Assembly (NCBI RefSeq): GCF_022369435.1
Contig: NZ_CP059597.1
Location: 310,001-374,000, forward strand
Length of the DNA: 64,000 nt
DNA from: Campylobacter sp. RM10537
GTDB lineage: Bacteria; Campylobacterota; Campylobacteria; Campylobacterales; Campylobacteraceae
Direction of reading: 5' to 3'
This document shows positions 18,859-27,200 of this stretch, in pieces (within the stretch, counting starts at the first letter, position 1; every line of letters begins with the position of its first letter). The notes beneath the pieces are model-generated. The model ran no database searches and had not been told where the DNA came from. It saw only the letters and a program-made list of their open reading frames with translations. A program made the position numbers and the translations under genes.

Positions 18859-19665
18859 TTGAAAAGATTTTTTAATATTTTACTTAGTATTCGTGATAAA
18901 GAAATTTTAAATTATGCTGCTGCTCTTAGTTTTTATACCATACTCTCTTTAATACCAATTTTATTTATATGTTTTTCTGTTTTTACTCAAATTTCAAGTT
19001 TTAAAATATATTATGAAAAAGCTAAACGTGTTATTTTTGCTTTTTTAATCCCTGCTCAGCAGGATATCGTAGCTACTTATTTGGATACTTTTTTAAAAAA
19101 TAGTGTTAATTTGGGTATAGTAGGTCTTATAGCAATGACTTTTACTTCTTTAGCCTTCTTTTCCGGTTATGATTTTGTTATTAATCGTATAACTAAAAGC
19201 GAACCAAAAGGAATTTGGCAAAGTATTAGTTCTTATTGGACTTTATTAACTCTCATTCCTTTAGGGCTTGGACTTAGTTTTTATATTTCTGGTTTTATTC
19301 AGCAAACTTTGGATAATTATAAAATAGGATTTAATTTTTTTGAAATTTTACCTTTTGTAATTGTTTGGGGTTTATTTTTTATATCTTATTCAAGTTCTGT
19401 TCATAAAAGTTCTTTGAAAAGTTTATTTATTGTATCTTTTAGTGCGAGTGCTATTTGGTATATTGGAAAGAATTTATTTGTTTATTATGTGGTTTATAAT
19501 AAAACTTATGCAAGTGTTTATGGATCATTTTCTACTATACTTTTTTTCTTTATTTGGATTTATATTTCTTGGATTATTTATCTTTTTGGACTTAAGATTT
19601 ATTTCTTTTTAAATCATAATGATAATGAAGGGAAGAAGATTAGAAAAAATACAAAAAAGAGCTAA
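18859..19665 (+). CDS. YihY/BrkB-family integral membrane protein
   Basis: The 268-residue protein starts at TTG 18859, with AGAGGAG 7 bases upstream. About six transmembrane segments are visible, with the family pattern AAALSFYTILSLIPILF near the start and YGSFSTILFFFIWIYISW near the end. The old name ribonuclease BN is a misannotation for this family, whose function is unclear. Its last 57 bases overlap the 3' end of comEC on the other strand. Confidence 0.88.
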   Translation: MKRFFNILLSIRDKEILNYAAALSFYTILSLIPILFICFSVFTQISSFKIYYEKAKRVIFAFLIPAQQDIVATYLDTFLKNSVNLGIVGLIAMTFTSLAFFSGYDFVINRITKSEPKGIWQSISSYWTLLTLIPLGLGLSFYISGFIQQTLDNYKIGFNFFEILPFVIVWGLFFISYSSSVHKSSLKSLFIVSFSASAIWYIGKNLFVYYVVYNKTYASVYGSFSTILFFFIWIYISWIIYLFGLKIYFFLNHNDNEGKKIRKNTKKS

Positions 19666-20868
19666 TAATTTAAAACGAATCGATAAAAGCGAAGCTATAA
19701 TATAGCTTATAAAGATCCAAAGTGGAATTTGAACATTGCTTGCATACAATTTAAAATCAAAAAATTCTTTTAATACAGCATCAAATATATTACCAAAGTT
19801 AATAAAATGTAAAACTAGAGTCAAAGGATAAAATATTACAAAAATAGCACTTAAAAATATAGATAGAAATTGTTGAAAGCTAATTAATGGAAAAAAATAA
19901 ATAACAGGTAAAGTCATAGCAAGGAAAGTCCATATATTTAAGAAAAGCACATTAAAAAAAGTATTAAAAGATTTTGAAAAATGGTGTAAATATAAAAAAA
20001 TATAAAAAACTCCCATAATAGAAAATAAGAATCCTATGCTAAATAAAAGTTTAGGAAAGCAACAAATGCAAATAAAAACGCTTGTAAAAAGTGTAATAAA
20101 ATTAAGAACTTTAATATTTTTACAAATAAGATAAAATCCAAAAATGGCCATAACTAGAGAACGTATATAAGAAGGAACAAGGCCAATAAGACAAGTGTAT
20201 AAAAAAAGTAAAATAAAAATTAAAATACTTAAATCAAAGCGCAAATTTCTATAGGGGAAATATTTTTTTTGAAAAAAGCTATAAATTGGAGCTATAATAA
20301 AAAATATTAAACTAAAAATAAGACCAATATGATATCCACTAATGGCTATTAAATGAGCAATTCCATAATGATTGACATCATTTCTTAGATCTTTAGATAT
20401 AGGCAATGCAAAAAATAACGCACCATAAAATTCACGAATTTTTTCATTTTTATGTTGATTTAAAAAATAAGAAATAACAGCGTTATTCTCTTTTATTCCC
20501 AATTTTTCAAGATCGTAACTAGGTGCATAAAAAATTTGGCTAAGATAATCTTTAAAATTAATATTTTCGGTAATGATTTTTAAATTTAAAAGTTGGTTAT
20601 TGCTTAAATTTAAATCTTTAAAGCTTGTTGTATAAAAAACAAAATCTTTTGTTTGTATTTTTAAAATCCAATATTTTTTATTCTTTTTATTATATTTTAT
20701 ATAATTTTGCAAGAGAATAGCATTTTCTATAAAATAGTGTTTATTTTTTTTAAACAATGAAAAATTGTAGTATTGTAAAATTATATTAAAAATAAAAATG
20801 ATGATTCCAAATAAAAATATATAGCGAAATTCTTTAAAATTATTAAAAAAAGAATTTCGACAAAGCAT
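19609..20868 (-). CDS. comEC: ComEC/Rec2-family competence DNA channel protein
   Basis: The 419-residue polytopic membrane protein has the Competence domain with GIAHLIAISGYHIGLIFSL near residue 165 and about ten membrane segments. ComEC carries transforming single-stranded DNA through the inner membrane. The C-terminal metallo-beta-lactamase domain of larger ComEC proteins is absent, which is usual in Campylobacter. The start overlaps the DedA gene stop by 1 base, and the 3' end overlaps the convergent YihY gene by 57 bases. Confidence 0.9.
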   Translation of the reverse strand: MLCRNSFFNNFKEFRYIFLFGIIIFIFNIILQYYNFSLFKKNKHYFIENAILLQNYIKYNKKNKKYWILKIQTKDFVFYTTSFKDLNLSNNQLLNLKIITENINFKDYLSQIFYAPSYDLEKLGIKENNAVISYFLNQHKNEKIREFYGALFFALPISKDLRNDVNHYGIAHLIAISGYHIGLIFSLIFFIIAPIYSFFQKKYFPYRNLRFDLSILIFILLFLYTCLIGLVPSYIRSLVMAIFGFYLICKNIKVLNFITLFTSVFICICCFPKLLFSIGFLFSIMGVFYIFLYLHHFSKSFNTFFNVLFLNIWTFLAMTLPVIYFFPLISFQQFLSIFLSAIFVIFYPLTLVLHFINFGNIFDAVLKEFFDFKLYASNVQIPLWIFISYIIASLLSIRFKLLALFCIFSNLLPFIIIMI

Positions 20869-21425
20869 TATTTTTTAGAAAATTTAGTCAAATAAAACCA
20901 AATAATTCCAACTAATATCAGTAAAAAAAGAGGAGCAATATAAGGATATTCCCCTAATTGGGTAAAGATTTTTTCAATAATATGGCCAAAAATATAAGCT
21001 GCTAAACCTAAGATAATCGACCAGATTAAACTCGCAAAAGCGTTAATGAGTGAAAATTTTACAAAATTGTATTTTGCTATTCCAGCTGCTATAGGTATGA
21101 AAGTTTTTAATCCGTAAATAAATTTTTGTACGATAAGTAAAATAATACCATATTGTTTAATTTTCATTGTTGCTAATGCGAGTTTTCGTCGATGATTTTT
21201 AAAATAGGGCATTATATCTTTTTTATAATATTTTCCAAGTATAAATAATAAAGTAGATCCTAAGGTATTTCCAAAAAAAGCTAAAAAAATACATAAGCTA
21301 ATTTCCATTTTTCCTTGAGAACAAAGTATTCCAGCGGCTAAAATTCCAACCATACCACCGCCTAAAGAATAAAAAAATAGGACTATATAACCATATTGAA
21401 TTAAGGTATTAACCATATCTTGCAC
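20868..21425 (-). CDS. DedA-family membrane protein
   Basis: This 185-residue protein has 4-5 transmembrane segments and the DedA signature: GNTLGSTLLFILGKYY (residues 52-67), then FIYGLKTFIPIAAGIAKY. DedA proteins act as lipid flippases or transporters, including of undecaprenyl phosphate and phosphatidylethanolamine, and support envelope homeostasis. It ends where comEC starts and follows rny by 9 bases, so it is one minus-strand run from the folate enzyme through comEC. Confidence 0.88.
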   Translation of the reverse strand: MQDMVNTLIQYGYIVLFFYSLGGGMVGILAAGILCSQGKMEISLCIFLAFFGNTLGSTLLFILGKYYKKDIMPYFKNHRRKLALATMKIKQYGIILLIVQKFIYGLKTFIPIAAGIAKYNFVKFSLINAFASLIWSIILGLAAYIFGHIIEKIFTQLGEYPYIAPLFLLILVGIIWFYLTKFSKK

Positions 21426-21434
21426 TATAAGTCC

Positions 21435-22988
21435 TTATCTAGCATATTCTATAGATCTTAATTCCCGTATGACATTAACTTTAATTTCTCCAGGATATTG
21501 CATTTTTTCTTGAATTTCATTAGCAATTTCTTTGGCTAATAGAACACTTTCATCATCATTAATTAATCTCGCATTAGCAATGACGCGAATTTCTCTACCT
21601 GCATTAATAGCATAAGCATTTTTAATTCCTTCTTTGCTTTTAGCAATATCTTCTAATTCTGTTACTCTTTTTAGGAAAGCTTCTAAAACTTCTCGTCTTG
21701 CACCTGGTCTTGCTGCGCTTAAAGTATCAGCAGCACATACAGCAGCAGCTTCAATACTTGTTGCTTCTTCATGTCCATGATGAGCATAAATAGCATTAAT
21801 TACAGCAGGGTGTTCTTGATAACGTTTGCAAAGTTCACCACCTAAATCAACATGTGAGCCTTCATAATCATGTGTTAAAGCCTTTCCAATATCATGTAAA
21901 ATTCCAGCTCTTCTAGCTAAATTTTCATCACCCCCGCATTCAGCTGCAATGATTCCTGCTAGGTGAGCTACTTCTAAAGAATGTGCCAAGGCATTTTGCC
22001 CATAACTTGCACGATATTTGAGTTTGCCAATTAATTTAACAATTTCTGGATGAACTTTACTTAGGCCCAAATCCATAACTATAGTTTGACCTTCTTCTAA
22101 AATAGCGTTATCAAATTCTTGACATACCTTATCATAAACCTCTTCTATGCGCGCAGGTTGAATTCTTCCATCTTGGACAAGCAATTCTATTACCTTTGTT
22201 GCAATTGCACGACGATAAAGATTAAAACAACTTACTATAATGGCTCCTGGTGTATCATCGATAATAATATCAACTCCTAAAACCATTTCTAAAGTTTTTA
22301 CATTGCGTCCTTCTTTGCCTATAATACGCCCTTTTAACTCATCACTTTTAATATTAATCACATTAATAAGTCTTTCAGCGGCGAATTCTCCTGCAAAACG
22401 AGAAGTTGCTTGAGCTAGGATATAATTAGCTCTTCGCTTAGCCTCATTTTTAGCTTCTTCTTCGTATTTTCTCACTATATGTGCGATTTGACTTCTTGAG
22501 GTTTCTTCAACTTTTTTTAAAATAATTTCACGTGCTTCATCTTGAGTTAATCCAGCAGAGCATTCTAAAATATTAAGTAGATTATGAAGTTTTGATTCAT
22601 ATTGAGCTTTTACTTTTTCAGCATCTAAATACAAATCTTGAATTTGTCTTTTAGTATGAGTGAGTTTTTCTTCATTTTCTTTGTTTTTTTCTTCTTGAAT
22701 TTGAAGTTTTTGTTCTTTTTTAGATAACTCATCAAATTTATGATTATAATCTCTTTGAATTTTGTGAATTTTATCTTCATATTTTTTCTTTGCCTCAAGT
22801 TCTGCATTAAGTATAGAATTTTTAGCATCTTTAAGAGTAAGCTCAGCTTCGTGTTCTATAGCTCTTGCCCTTGCTTTAGCTTGCTCAACAAAAATTTCAT
22901 ATTTAGCATCGTTGATTTTTTTAACAATTAGGTATCCTATTGCGATGCCTATTATAGCGGATACAAATGCGATTATTAACTCTATCAT
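21435..22988 (-). CDS. rny: Ribonuclease Y
   Basis: I choose ATG 22988, giving 517 residues beginning with a membrane anchor (IELIIAFVSAIIGIAIGYLI). An upstream in-frame extension to 23075 lies inside the preceding gene and adds no conserved sequence. A long coiled coil (about 30-190) follows, then a KH domain (GRIIGKEGRNVKTLE near 215) and an HD domain with LHDIGKALTHDYEGSH. RNase Y is a membrane-tethered endoribonuclease that starts mRNA decay. Its start codon overlaps the end of the folate gene. Confidence 0.95.
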   Translation of the reverse strand: MIELIIAFVSAIIGIAIGYLIVKKINDAKYEIFVEQAKARARAIEHEAELTLKDAKNSILNAELEAKKKYEDKIHKIQRDYNHKFDELSKKEQKLQIQEEKNKENEEKLTHTKRQIQDLYLDAEKVKAQYESKLHNLLNILECSAGLTQDEAREIILKKVEETSRSQIAHIVRKYEEEAKNEAKRRANYILAQATSRFAGEFAAERLINVINIKSDELKGRIIGKEGRNVKTLEMVLGVDIIIDDTPGAIIVSCFNLYRRAIATKVIELLVQDGRIQPARIEEVYDKVCQEFDNAILEEGQTIVMDLGLSKVHPEIVKLIGKLKYRASYGQNALAHSLEVAHLAGIIAAECGGDENLARRAGILHDIGKALTHDYEGSHVDLGGELCKRYQEHPAVINAIYAHHGHEEATSIEAAAVCAADTLSAARPGARREVLEAFLKRVTELEDIAKSKEGIKNAYAINAGREIRVIANARLINDDESVLLAKEIANEIQEKMQYPGEIKVNVIRELRSIEYAR

Positions 22989-23538
22989 TTTTGTTTTCTT
23001 TCCTGTAATATTTTCTATAAGGATTGATATAAAATTCACCCATAATATCATGATTTTGAGTGATTTTTTTCTCACTCAAAGCATGAATACTTTGAGTAAA
23101 AATTATATTAGGTTTATAATGTAAATTTGCAAAAAATCTATCATAAAAACCTTGCCCATGTCCTATTCTTTTTAAATTCTTATCTATTCCAATAACTGGG
23201 ACAATAGCTAGATCAATTTTAGTCTCTAAAAAGGAATTCATAGGCTCTAATATTCCAAACCTTTTTTTAATAAAAGGTAGCCTTAATTTTACAATTTTTA
23301 AACTTTTATCTTGCATAAATGGAACAAAAAGTATACATTTTTTACTGAGTAAATGACGAAATTTAACCAAATTAGGTTCATAGGCTAAAGGAATAAAAAT
23401 AAGAATTTTCTTTGCTTTTAATTTTTTAATAATATAAAAGCATTCTTTAAATATTTGAAAATCTTGTTTAAAATGTAAATTTGGATATTTTTTTAATTTA
23501 GTTTTTTGTAAAGCTCTAAAATGGATTTTTTGCATCAC
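22921..23538 (-). CDS. 5-formyltetrahydrofolate cyclo-ligase family protein
   Basis: The 205-residue protein has a basic N-terminus and the cyclo-ligase signature RIGHGQGFYDRFFANL near residue 145, which corresponds to GxGxGYYDR. The family converts 5-formyl-THF to 5,10-methenyl-THF with ATP. The last 68 bases overlap rny in another frame, and the final ~25 residues (rich in Arg, Asn, Lys) look non-conserved. The tail may therefore be a frame run-on past an older stop, although the core is complete. Confidence 0.82.
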   Translation of the reverse strand: MMQKIHFRALQKTKLKKYPNLHFKQDFQIFKECFYIIKKLKAKKILIFIPLAYEPNLVKFRHLLSKKCILFVPFMQDKSLKIVKLRLPFIKKRFGILEPMNSFLETKIDLAIVPVIGIDKNLKRIGHGQGFYDRFFANLHYKPNIIFTQSIHALSEKKITQNHDIMGEFYINPYRKYYRKENKNDRVNNRICIRYNRHRNRIPNC

Positions 23539-23572
23539 ATGCCTTTTTAAAAACTTATTATCTTAGTTGTGT

Positions 23573-23578
23573 TATAAT
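23573..23578 (+). promoter_or_regulatory. -10 box of the thioredoxin-like/ftsY/radA operon
   Basis: TATAAT in GTGTTATAATTTT, 40 bases before ATG 23618. The same bases read TATAAC on the minus strand, so the divergent folate gene may share this site. Confidence 0.5.
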
Positions 23579-23617
23579 TTTACCATTTTTTAAATGAGAA
23601 TAAGGAAATAATAGACT

Positions 23618-24169
23618 ATGAAAAAAATATTTTTATTAACTTTAATAATTTGTTTTTTTATAGCTTGTAGCAATGATAAACAAGGAAATAAAGATGAAAA
23701 TACAAGTTCAAATATAGAGGCAAGTTTAGAACAAGGAGAAGATTTAAATTTTGATATTCATCTTATCAATGGGACTTCGATTTTAGTTGAAAAAAATAAT
23801 AAAAAAATTACTTTTGATACTGATAAAGCGACTTTATTTGTTTTTTTTACCACTTGGTGCACTCCTTGTCTTGCAGAAATTCCTTCTTTAAATAATCTTC
23901 AAAATAAATATAAAGATGAAGTTAATATTATAGGTGTTTTATTAGAAGATAAAGGTGATGAAGATATTAAAGCCTTTAAAGATAAACATAAGATTATATA
24001 TGAAATAGCTAATGGAGAAAATAATTATCTTTTAGCAAAATCATTAGGCGGTGTTAATGGAATTCCTACTATGTTTTTATATGATAAATATTCTAAATTA
24101 GTTAATGAGTATTTAGGTCTTATTCCTCAAGAGATGCTAGAAATTGATATTCAAAAGGCTATATTCTAA
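23618..24169 (+). CDS. TlpA-like thioredoxin-fold lipoprotein
   Basis: The 183-residue protein has a lipoprotein signal (ICFFIACSND, with Cys17 as the lipid site) and a thioredoxin fold with active site WCTPC near residue 86. TlpA/ResA proteins reduce disulfides in the periplasm, often for cytochrome c maturation. AAGGAAAT precedes ATG 23618. It overlaps ftsY by 1 base. It could be the thiol partner of DsbD at 53354, but the genes are far apart. Confidence 0.87.
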   Translation: MKKIFLLTLIICFFIACSNDKQGNKDENTSSNIEASLEQGEDLNFDIHLINGTSILVEKNNKKITFDTDKATLFVFFTTWCTPCLAEIPSLNNLQNKYKDEVNIIGVLLEDKGDEDIKAFKDKHKIIYEIANGENNYLLAKSLGGVNGIPTMFLYDKYSKLVNEYLGLIPQEMLEIDIQKAIF

Positions 24170-25035
24170 TGTTTGATTTTATAAAGAAAGGACTTACAAA
24201 AACTCTTGAAGGGATTATTGGTGTTAAGGGTGATAATAAGAAGATAACTAAAGAATTACTTGAGGAAATTTTATTAGAATCTGATGTAAGCTATGAAATT
24301 GTTGAGGAAATTATTTATTACTTGCCGCCTAGTAATGACGTTAAAAAAGAAGATTTAAAACGTGTTATGAGTTCTTATTTTCTTTACGATAAGCCTGAAA
24401 TTTTAGATTCTAAACCTTTTGTAGAATTGATTTTAGGGGTTAATGGAGCAGGAAAAACAACAACTATTGCTAAACTTGCCTATCTTTATAAAAATAGACA
24501 AAAAAAAATAATATTAGGCGCTTGTGATACTTTTAGAGCAGGTGCCATTGAACAATTGCGTCTTTGGTCTGAAAAAATTGGGGTAGATATTGTACTTACA
24601 AGTCAAGGACACGATCCTTCAGCAGTCGCATTTGATACAATTAGTAAAGCAAAGGCTAAAAATTTTGATCAGGTTATTATAGATACCGCTGGTCGTTTAC
24701 AAAATCAAAAAAATTTAGCTAATGAACTTGAAAAGATTGTGAGAATTTCAAATAAAGCTTTAGAGGGAGCTCCACATAGAAAAATTTTAGTTCTTGATGG
24801 TACTCAAGGTAATGCAGGAATTTTACAAGCTAAGGCTTTTAATGAAATTATTAAACTTGATGGAGTGATTATTACTAAATTGGATGGTACAGCTAAGGGT
24901 GGATCACTTTTAGGTATAGCAAGAGAGCTTGAGCTTCCTATTTTATATATAGGAGTGGGTGAAAAAATGGAAGATTTGATTGAATTTAATCCAGATAATT
25001 TTTTAGATATTTTATTAGAGGGCGTTTTTGAGTAA
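24169..25035 (+). CDS. ftsY: FtsY, signal recognition particle receptor
   Basis: The 288-residue SRP-GTPase has an N domain (1-80) and a G domain with GVNGAGKTTT (P loop), DTFRAGA, DTAGRLQ and TKLDGTAKGG. The acidic A domain of E. coli FtsY is missing, which is normal in epsilonproteobacteria. It docks SRP-ribosome complexes to SecYEG at the inner membrane. It overlaps the upstream lipoprotein gene by 1 base and abuts radA directly. Confidence 0.97.
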   Translation: MFDFIKKGLTKTLEGIIGVKGDNKKITKELLEEILLESDVSYEIVEEIIYYLPPSNDVKKEDLKRVMSSYFLYDKPEILDSKPFVELILGVNGAGKTTTIAKLAYLYKNRQKKIILGACDTFRAGAIEQLRLWSEKIGVDIVLTSQGHDPSAVAFDTISKAKAKNFDQVIIDTAGRLQNQKNLANELEKIVRISNKALEGAPHRKILVLDGTQGNAGILQAKAFNEIIKLDGVIITKLDGTAKGGSLLGIARELELPILYIGVGEKMEDLIEFNPDNFLDILLEGVFE

Positions 25036-26376
25036 ATGGCTAAAAATAAAGTGCTTTTTGAATGTCAAGCTTGCGGAAATCAACAAAGTAAATGGTTGGG
25101 AAAATGTCCAGAATGTGGATCTTGGGATAGTTTTGTAGAATTAAAATCAGAACAAATTCAAGTTTTAAGAGAAATTGCTAAAACAAGTTCAAAATCTAGT
25201 GAAGCTGTGTGTATTGAAGATGTAGAGCTTGAATATTTTTCAAGATCAAGCACAGGAGATGACGAGCTCGATTTGGTTTTGGGTGGAGGATTAGTTGAGG
25301 GTTCTTTAATTCTTATTGGTGGAAGTCCTGGTGTAGGTAAATCAACTCTTTTATTAAAAATTGCTTCAAATTTAGCCAAAAGAGGTAAAAAAGTTCTTTA
25401 TGTTAGCGGAGAAGAAAGTAAGGCGCAAATTAAATTAAGAGCAGATAGACTTGAAGCAAATACATCTGATTTATTTTTATTAACTGAATTATGCCTTGAA
25501 AATATTTTAGAGGAATTACATAAAAAAGATTATGAAATTTTAATTATTGATTCCATACAAACTTTATATTCTAATAAAATTTCTTCCGCAGCCGGAAGTA
25601 TTACTCAAGTACGCGAGATTACTTTCGAGCTTATGAGGGTAAGCAAAGCTTTTAATATAAGCACTTTTATTATAGGACATATTACCAAAGAAGGAGCTAT
25701 AGCAGGTCCTAGGGTGTTAGAGCATATGGTAGATGTGGTTCTTTATTTTGAAGGAGATGCAACAAAAGAAATTAGACTTTTAAGAGGTTTTAAAAATCGT
25801 TTTGGTGGGACAAGCGAAGTAGGAATTTTTGAAATGACTCCTAAAGGTTTAATAAGTGCTAAAAATTTAGCTAATCGTTTTTTTACTCGAGGAAAGGCTA
25901 TTTCAGGAAGTGCCTTAGGTGTAGTGATGGAGGGTTCTCGTGCTTTGGTTTTAGAGGTGCAAGCTTTGGTTTGCGAAAGCGCTTATCCAAAACGTAGTGC
26001 TACAGGTTATGAAAAAAACCGTCTTGATATGCTTTTAGCATTACTTGAAAGAAAACTTGAAATTCCATTAGGGCATTATGATGTATTTGTGAATATTAGC
26101 GGTGGAGTTAAAGTGAATGAAACTGCAGCTGATTTGGCTGTAGTAGCGGCTATAATTTCAAGTTTTAAAAACCGTCCTTTAAGTAAAGATAGTGTTTTTA
26201 TTGGAGAGCTTAGTTTAAATGGTGAAATTAGAGAGGTTTTTAGTCTTGATATTCGTTTAAAAGAAGCCAAAATGCAAAAATTTAAAAATGCTATTATTCC
26301 TTCAAAACCTATTGAAGATGTGGGTTTAAAATGTTTTGTGGCTAAAGAACTTAGTCAAGTTTTAGAATGGATGTGA
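25036..26376 (+). CDS. radA: RadA, DNA repair helicase/recombination protein
   Basis: The 446-residue protein has the N-terminal C4 zinc finger (CQACG and CPECG), a RecA-like core with P loop GGSPGVGKST, the RadA-specific KNRFG motif near 256, and a Lon-like C-terminal domain. It promotes branch migration of recombination intermediates. It starts one base after the ftsY stop. The following 700 bases hold no gene. Confidence 0.97.
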   Translation: MAKNKVLFECQACGNQQSKWLGKCPECGSWDSFVELKSEQIQVLREIAKTSSKSSEAVCIEDVELEYFSRSSTGDDELDLVLGGGLVEGSLILIGGSPGVGKSTLLLKIASNLAKRGKKVLYVSGEESKAQIKLRADRLEANTSDLFLLTELCLENILEELHKKDYEILIIDSIQTLYSNKISSAAGSITQVREITFELMRVSKAFNISTFIIGHITKEGAIAGPRVLEHMVDVVLYFEGDATKEIRLLRGFKNRFGGTSEVGIFEMTPKGLISAKNLANRFFTRGKAISGSALGVVMEGSRALVLEVQALVCESAYPKRSATGYEKNRLDMLLALLERKLEIPLGHYDVFVNISGGVKVNETAADLAVVAAIISSFKNRPLSKDSVFIGELSLNGEIREVFSLDIRLKEAKMQKFKNAIIPSKPIEDVGLKCFVAKELSQVLEWM

Positions 26377-27079
26377 GATATTTCATTGATATAAAAATCA
26401 AAATTAAGAAATATAAAATAAAAGTACTTAAATCAATAAAATTTTGATCCATTGATATAAAAGAATAGATTTTTGCAAAAGCTTAAAAATATAGCTACTA
26501 GAAGTTTTTGTAGATAAAAATCATAATAGTATTAAAGAAAAGTCAATATAAATGAAGAGGTAAAATGATTTTTTAGTAAAAGAGCTTTGGGACATTTTTA
26601 TAAAAGCATCTTTTTGTTTAGTTTTTAAATTTAGGTTAACAAATTTTTAAATATAGGTAAAGTAAAATAATCTCATTTATTAAGTAATATTTTAGAACTA
26701 AATAAAAATATAGAGCTAATTATGAGATATGATATTTATAATATAAGATTTGTACTTAATGATAAAGCAGATTATACAGTATATTTAAAAGTTTTAAATG
26801 AAATTAAGAAAGAATGGAGATTTTAAGACACATGAAATATAGAATTAGATAATCTAATAATAGTTCTAAAGCACATGATTTATAGTAAAATTAATAGTTT
26901 TTTGCTCATTATTTTAATAAAATTTTAGTTTTTAATTCTTAGCGATGAAAGGAAAATGATATAGAATTTGGTTTAATTTATTTTTTTATCTTAAAAAAAT
27001 CTTAAAAAATAAAAATCTGAATTATTTATTTTAAGCTTTCATAATATTTAAAAAAAGAATTTAAAATTTTAATTTGAAG
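26377..27079. other. Long non-coding stretch with probable decayed coding sequence
   Basis: This is the only gap above 300 bases. No frame on either strand exceeds 60 codons. On the plus strand, protein-like pieces in good codon use are cut by stops: 26542-26628 (VNINEEVK, a TGA, then FFSKRALGHFYKSI) and 26671-26826 (51 residues, ending NEIKKEWRF). A 13-base direct repeat CATTGATATAAAA occurs at 26384-26396 and 26450-26462. It also marks a change in remembered gene order between radA and the tRNA/rodA block. I do not recognise the ancestral gene. Confidence 0.5.
26671..26826 (+). pseudogene. Possible 3' remnant of an unidentified gene
   Basis: An open frame of 51 residues without a start or RBS at its head; the first internal ATG is 26722, also without an RBS. 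The residues (for example RYDIYNIRFVLNDKADYTVY) look like real protein rather than random AT-rich translation. A stop precedes it and more broken fragments lie upstream and downstream. It may equally be chance. Confidence 0.3.
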
Positions 27080-27156
27080 TGGTGGATTTAGCAGGACTCG
27101 AACCTGCGACCAACCGGTTATGAGCCGGTTGCTCTAACCAACTGAGCTATAAATCC
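27080..27156 (-). tRNA. tRNA with anticodon CAT (elongator Met, or Ile2)
   Basis: On the minus strand the acceptor GGATTTA pairs with TAAATCC, followed by discriminator A and encoded CCA. The anticodon loop is CTCATAA with a 5-bp stem ACCGG/CCGGT. The G1-C72 pair excludes the initiator, which has a mismatch there. CAT can be read as elongator Met or, after lysidine modification by TilS, Ile; the sequence alone does not settle this. Confidence 0.92.
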
Positions 27157-27171
27157 ATTTTAAAAGCGAGA

Positions 27172-27177
27172 ATTATA
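27172..27177 (-). promoter_or_regulatory. -10 box of the CAT tRNA
   Basis: TATAAT on the minus strand, 15 bases before the tRNA 5' end, in the spacer after rodA. No clear -35 is seen, unlike the tRNA-Asn promoter. Confidence 0.5.
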
Positions 27178-27200
27178 ACTTATTTTTGCTTAAAAATATT

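Noticed and set aside
22989-23075. 29-residue extension of RNase Y
   Set aside because: It overlaps the folate gene and precedes the conserved membrane anchor; family members begin at the anchor.
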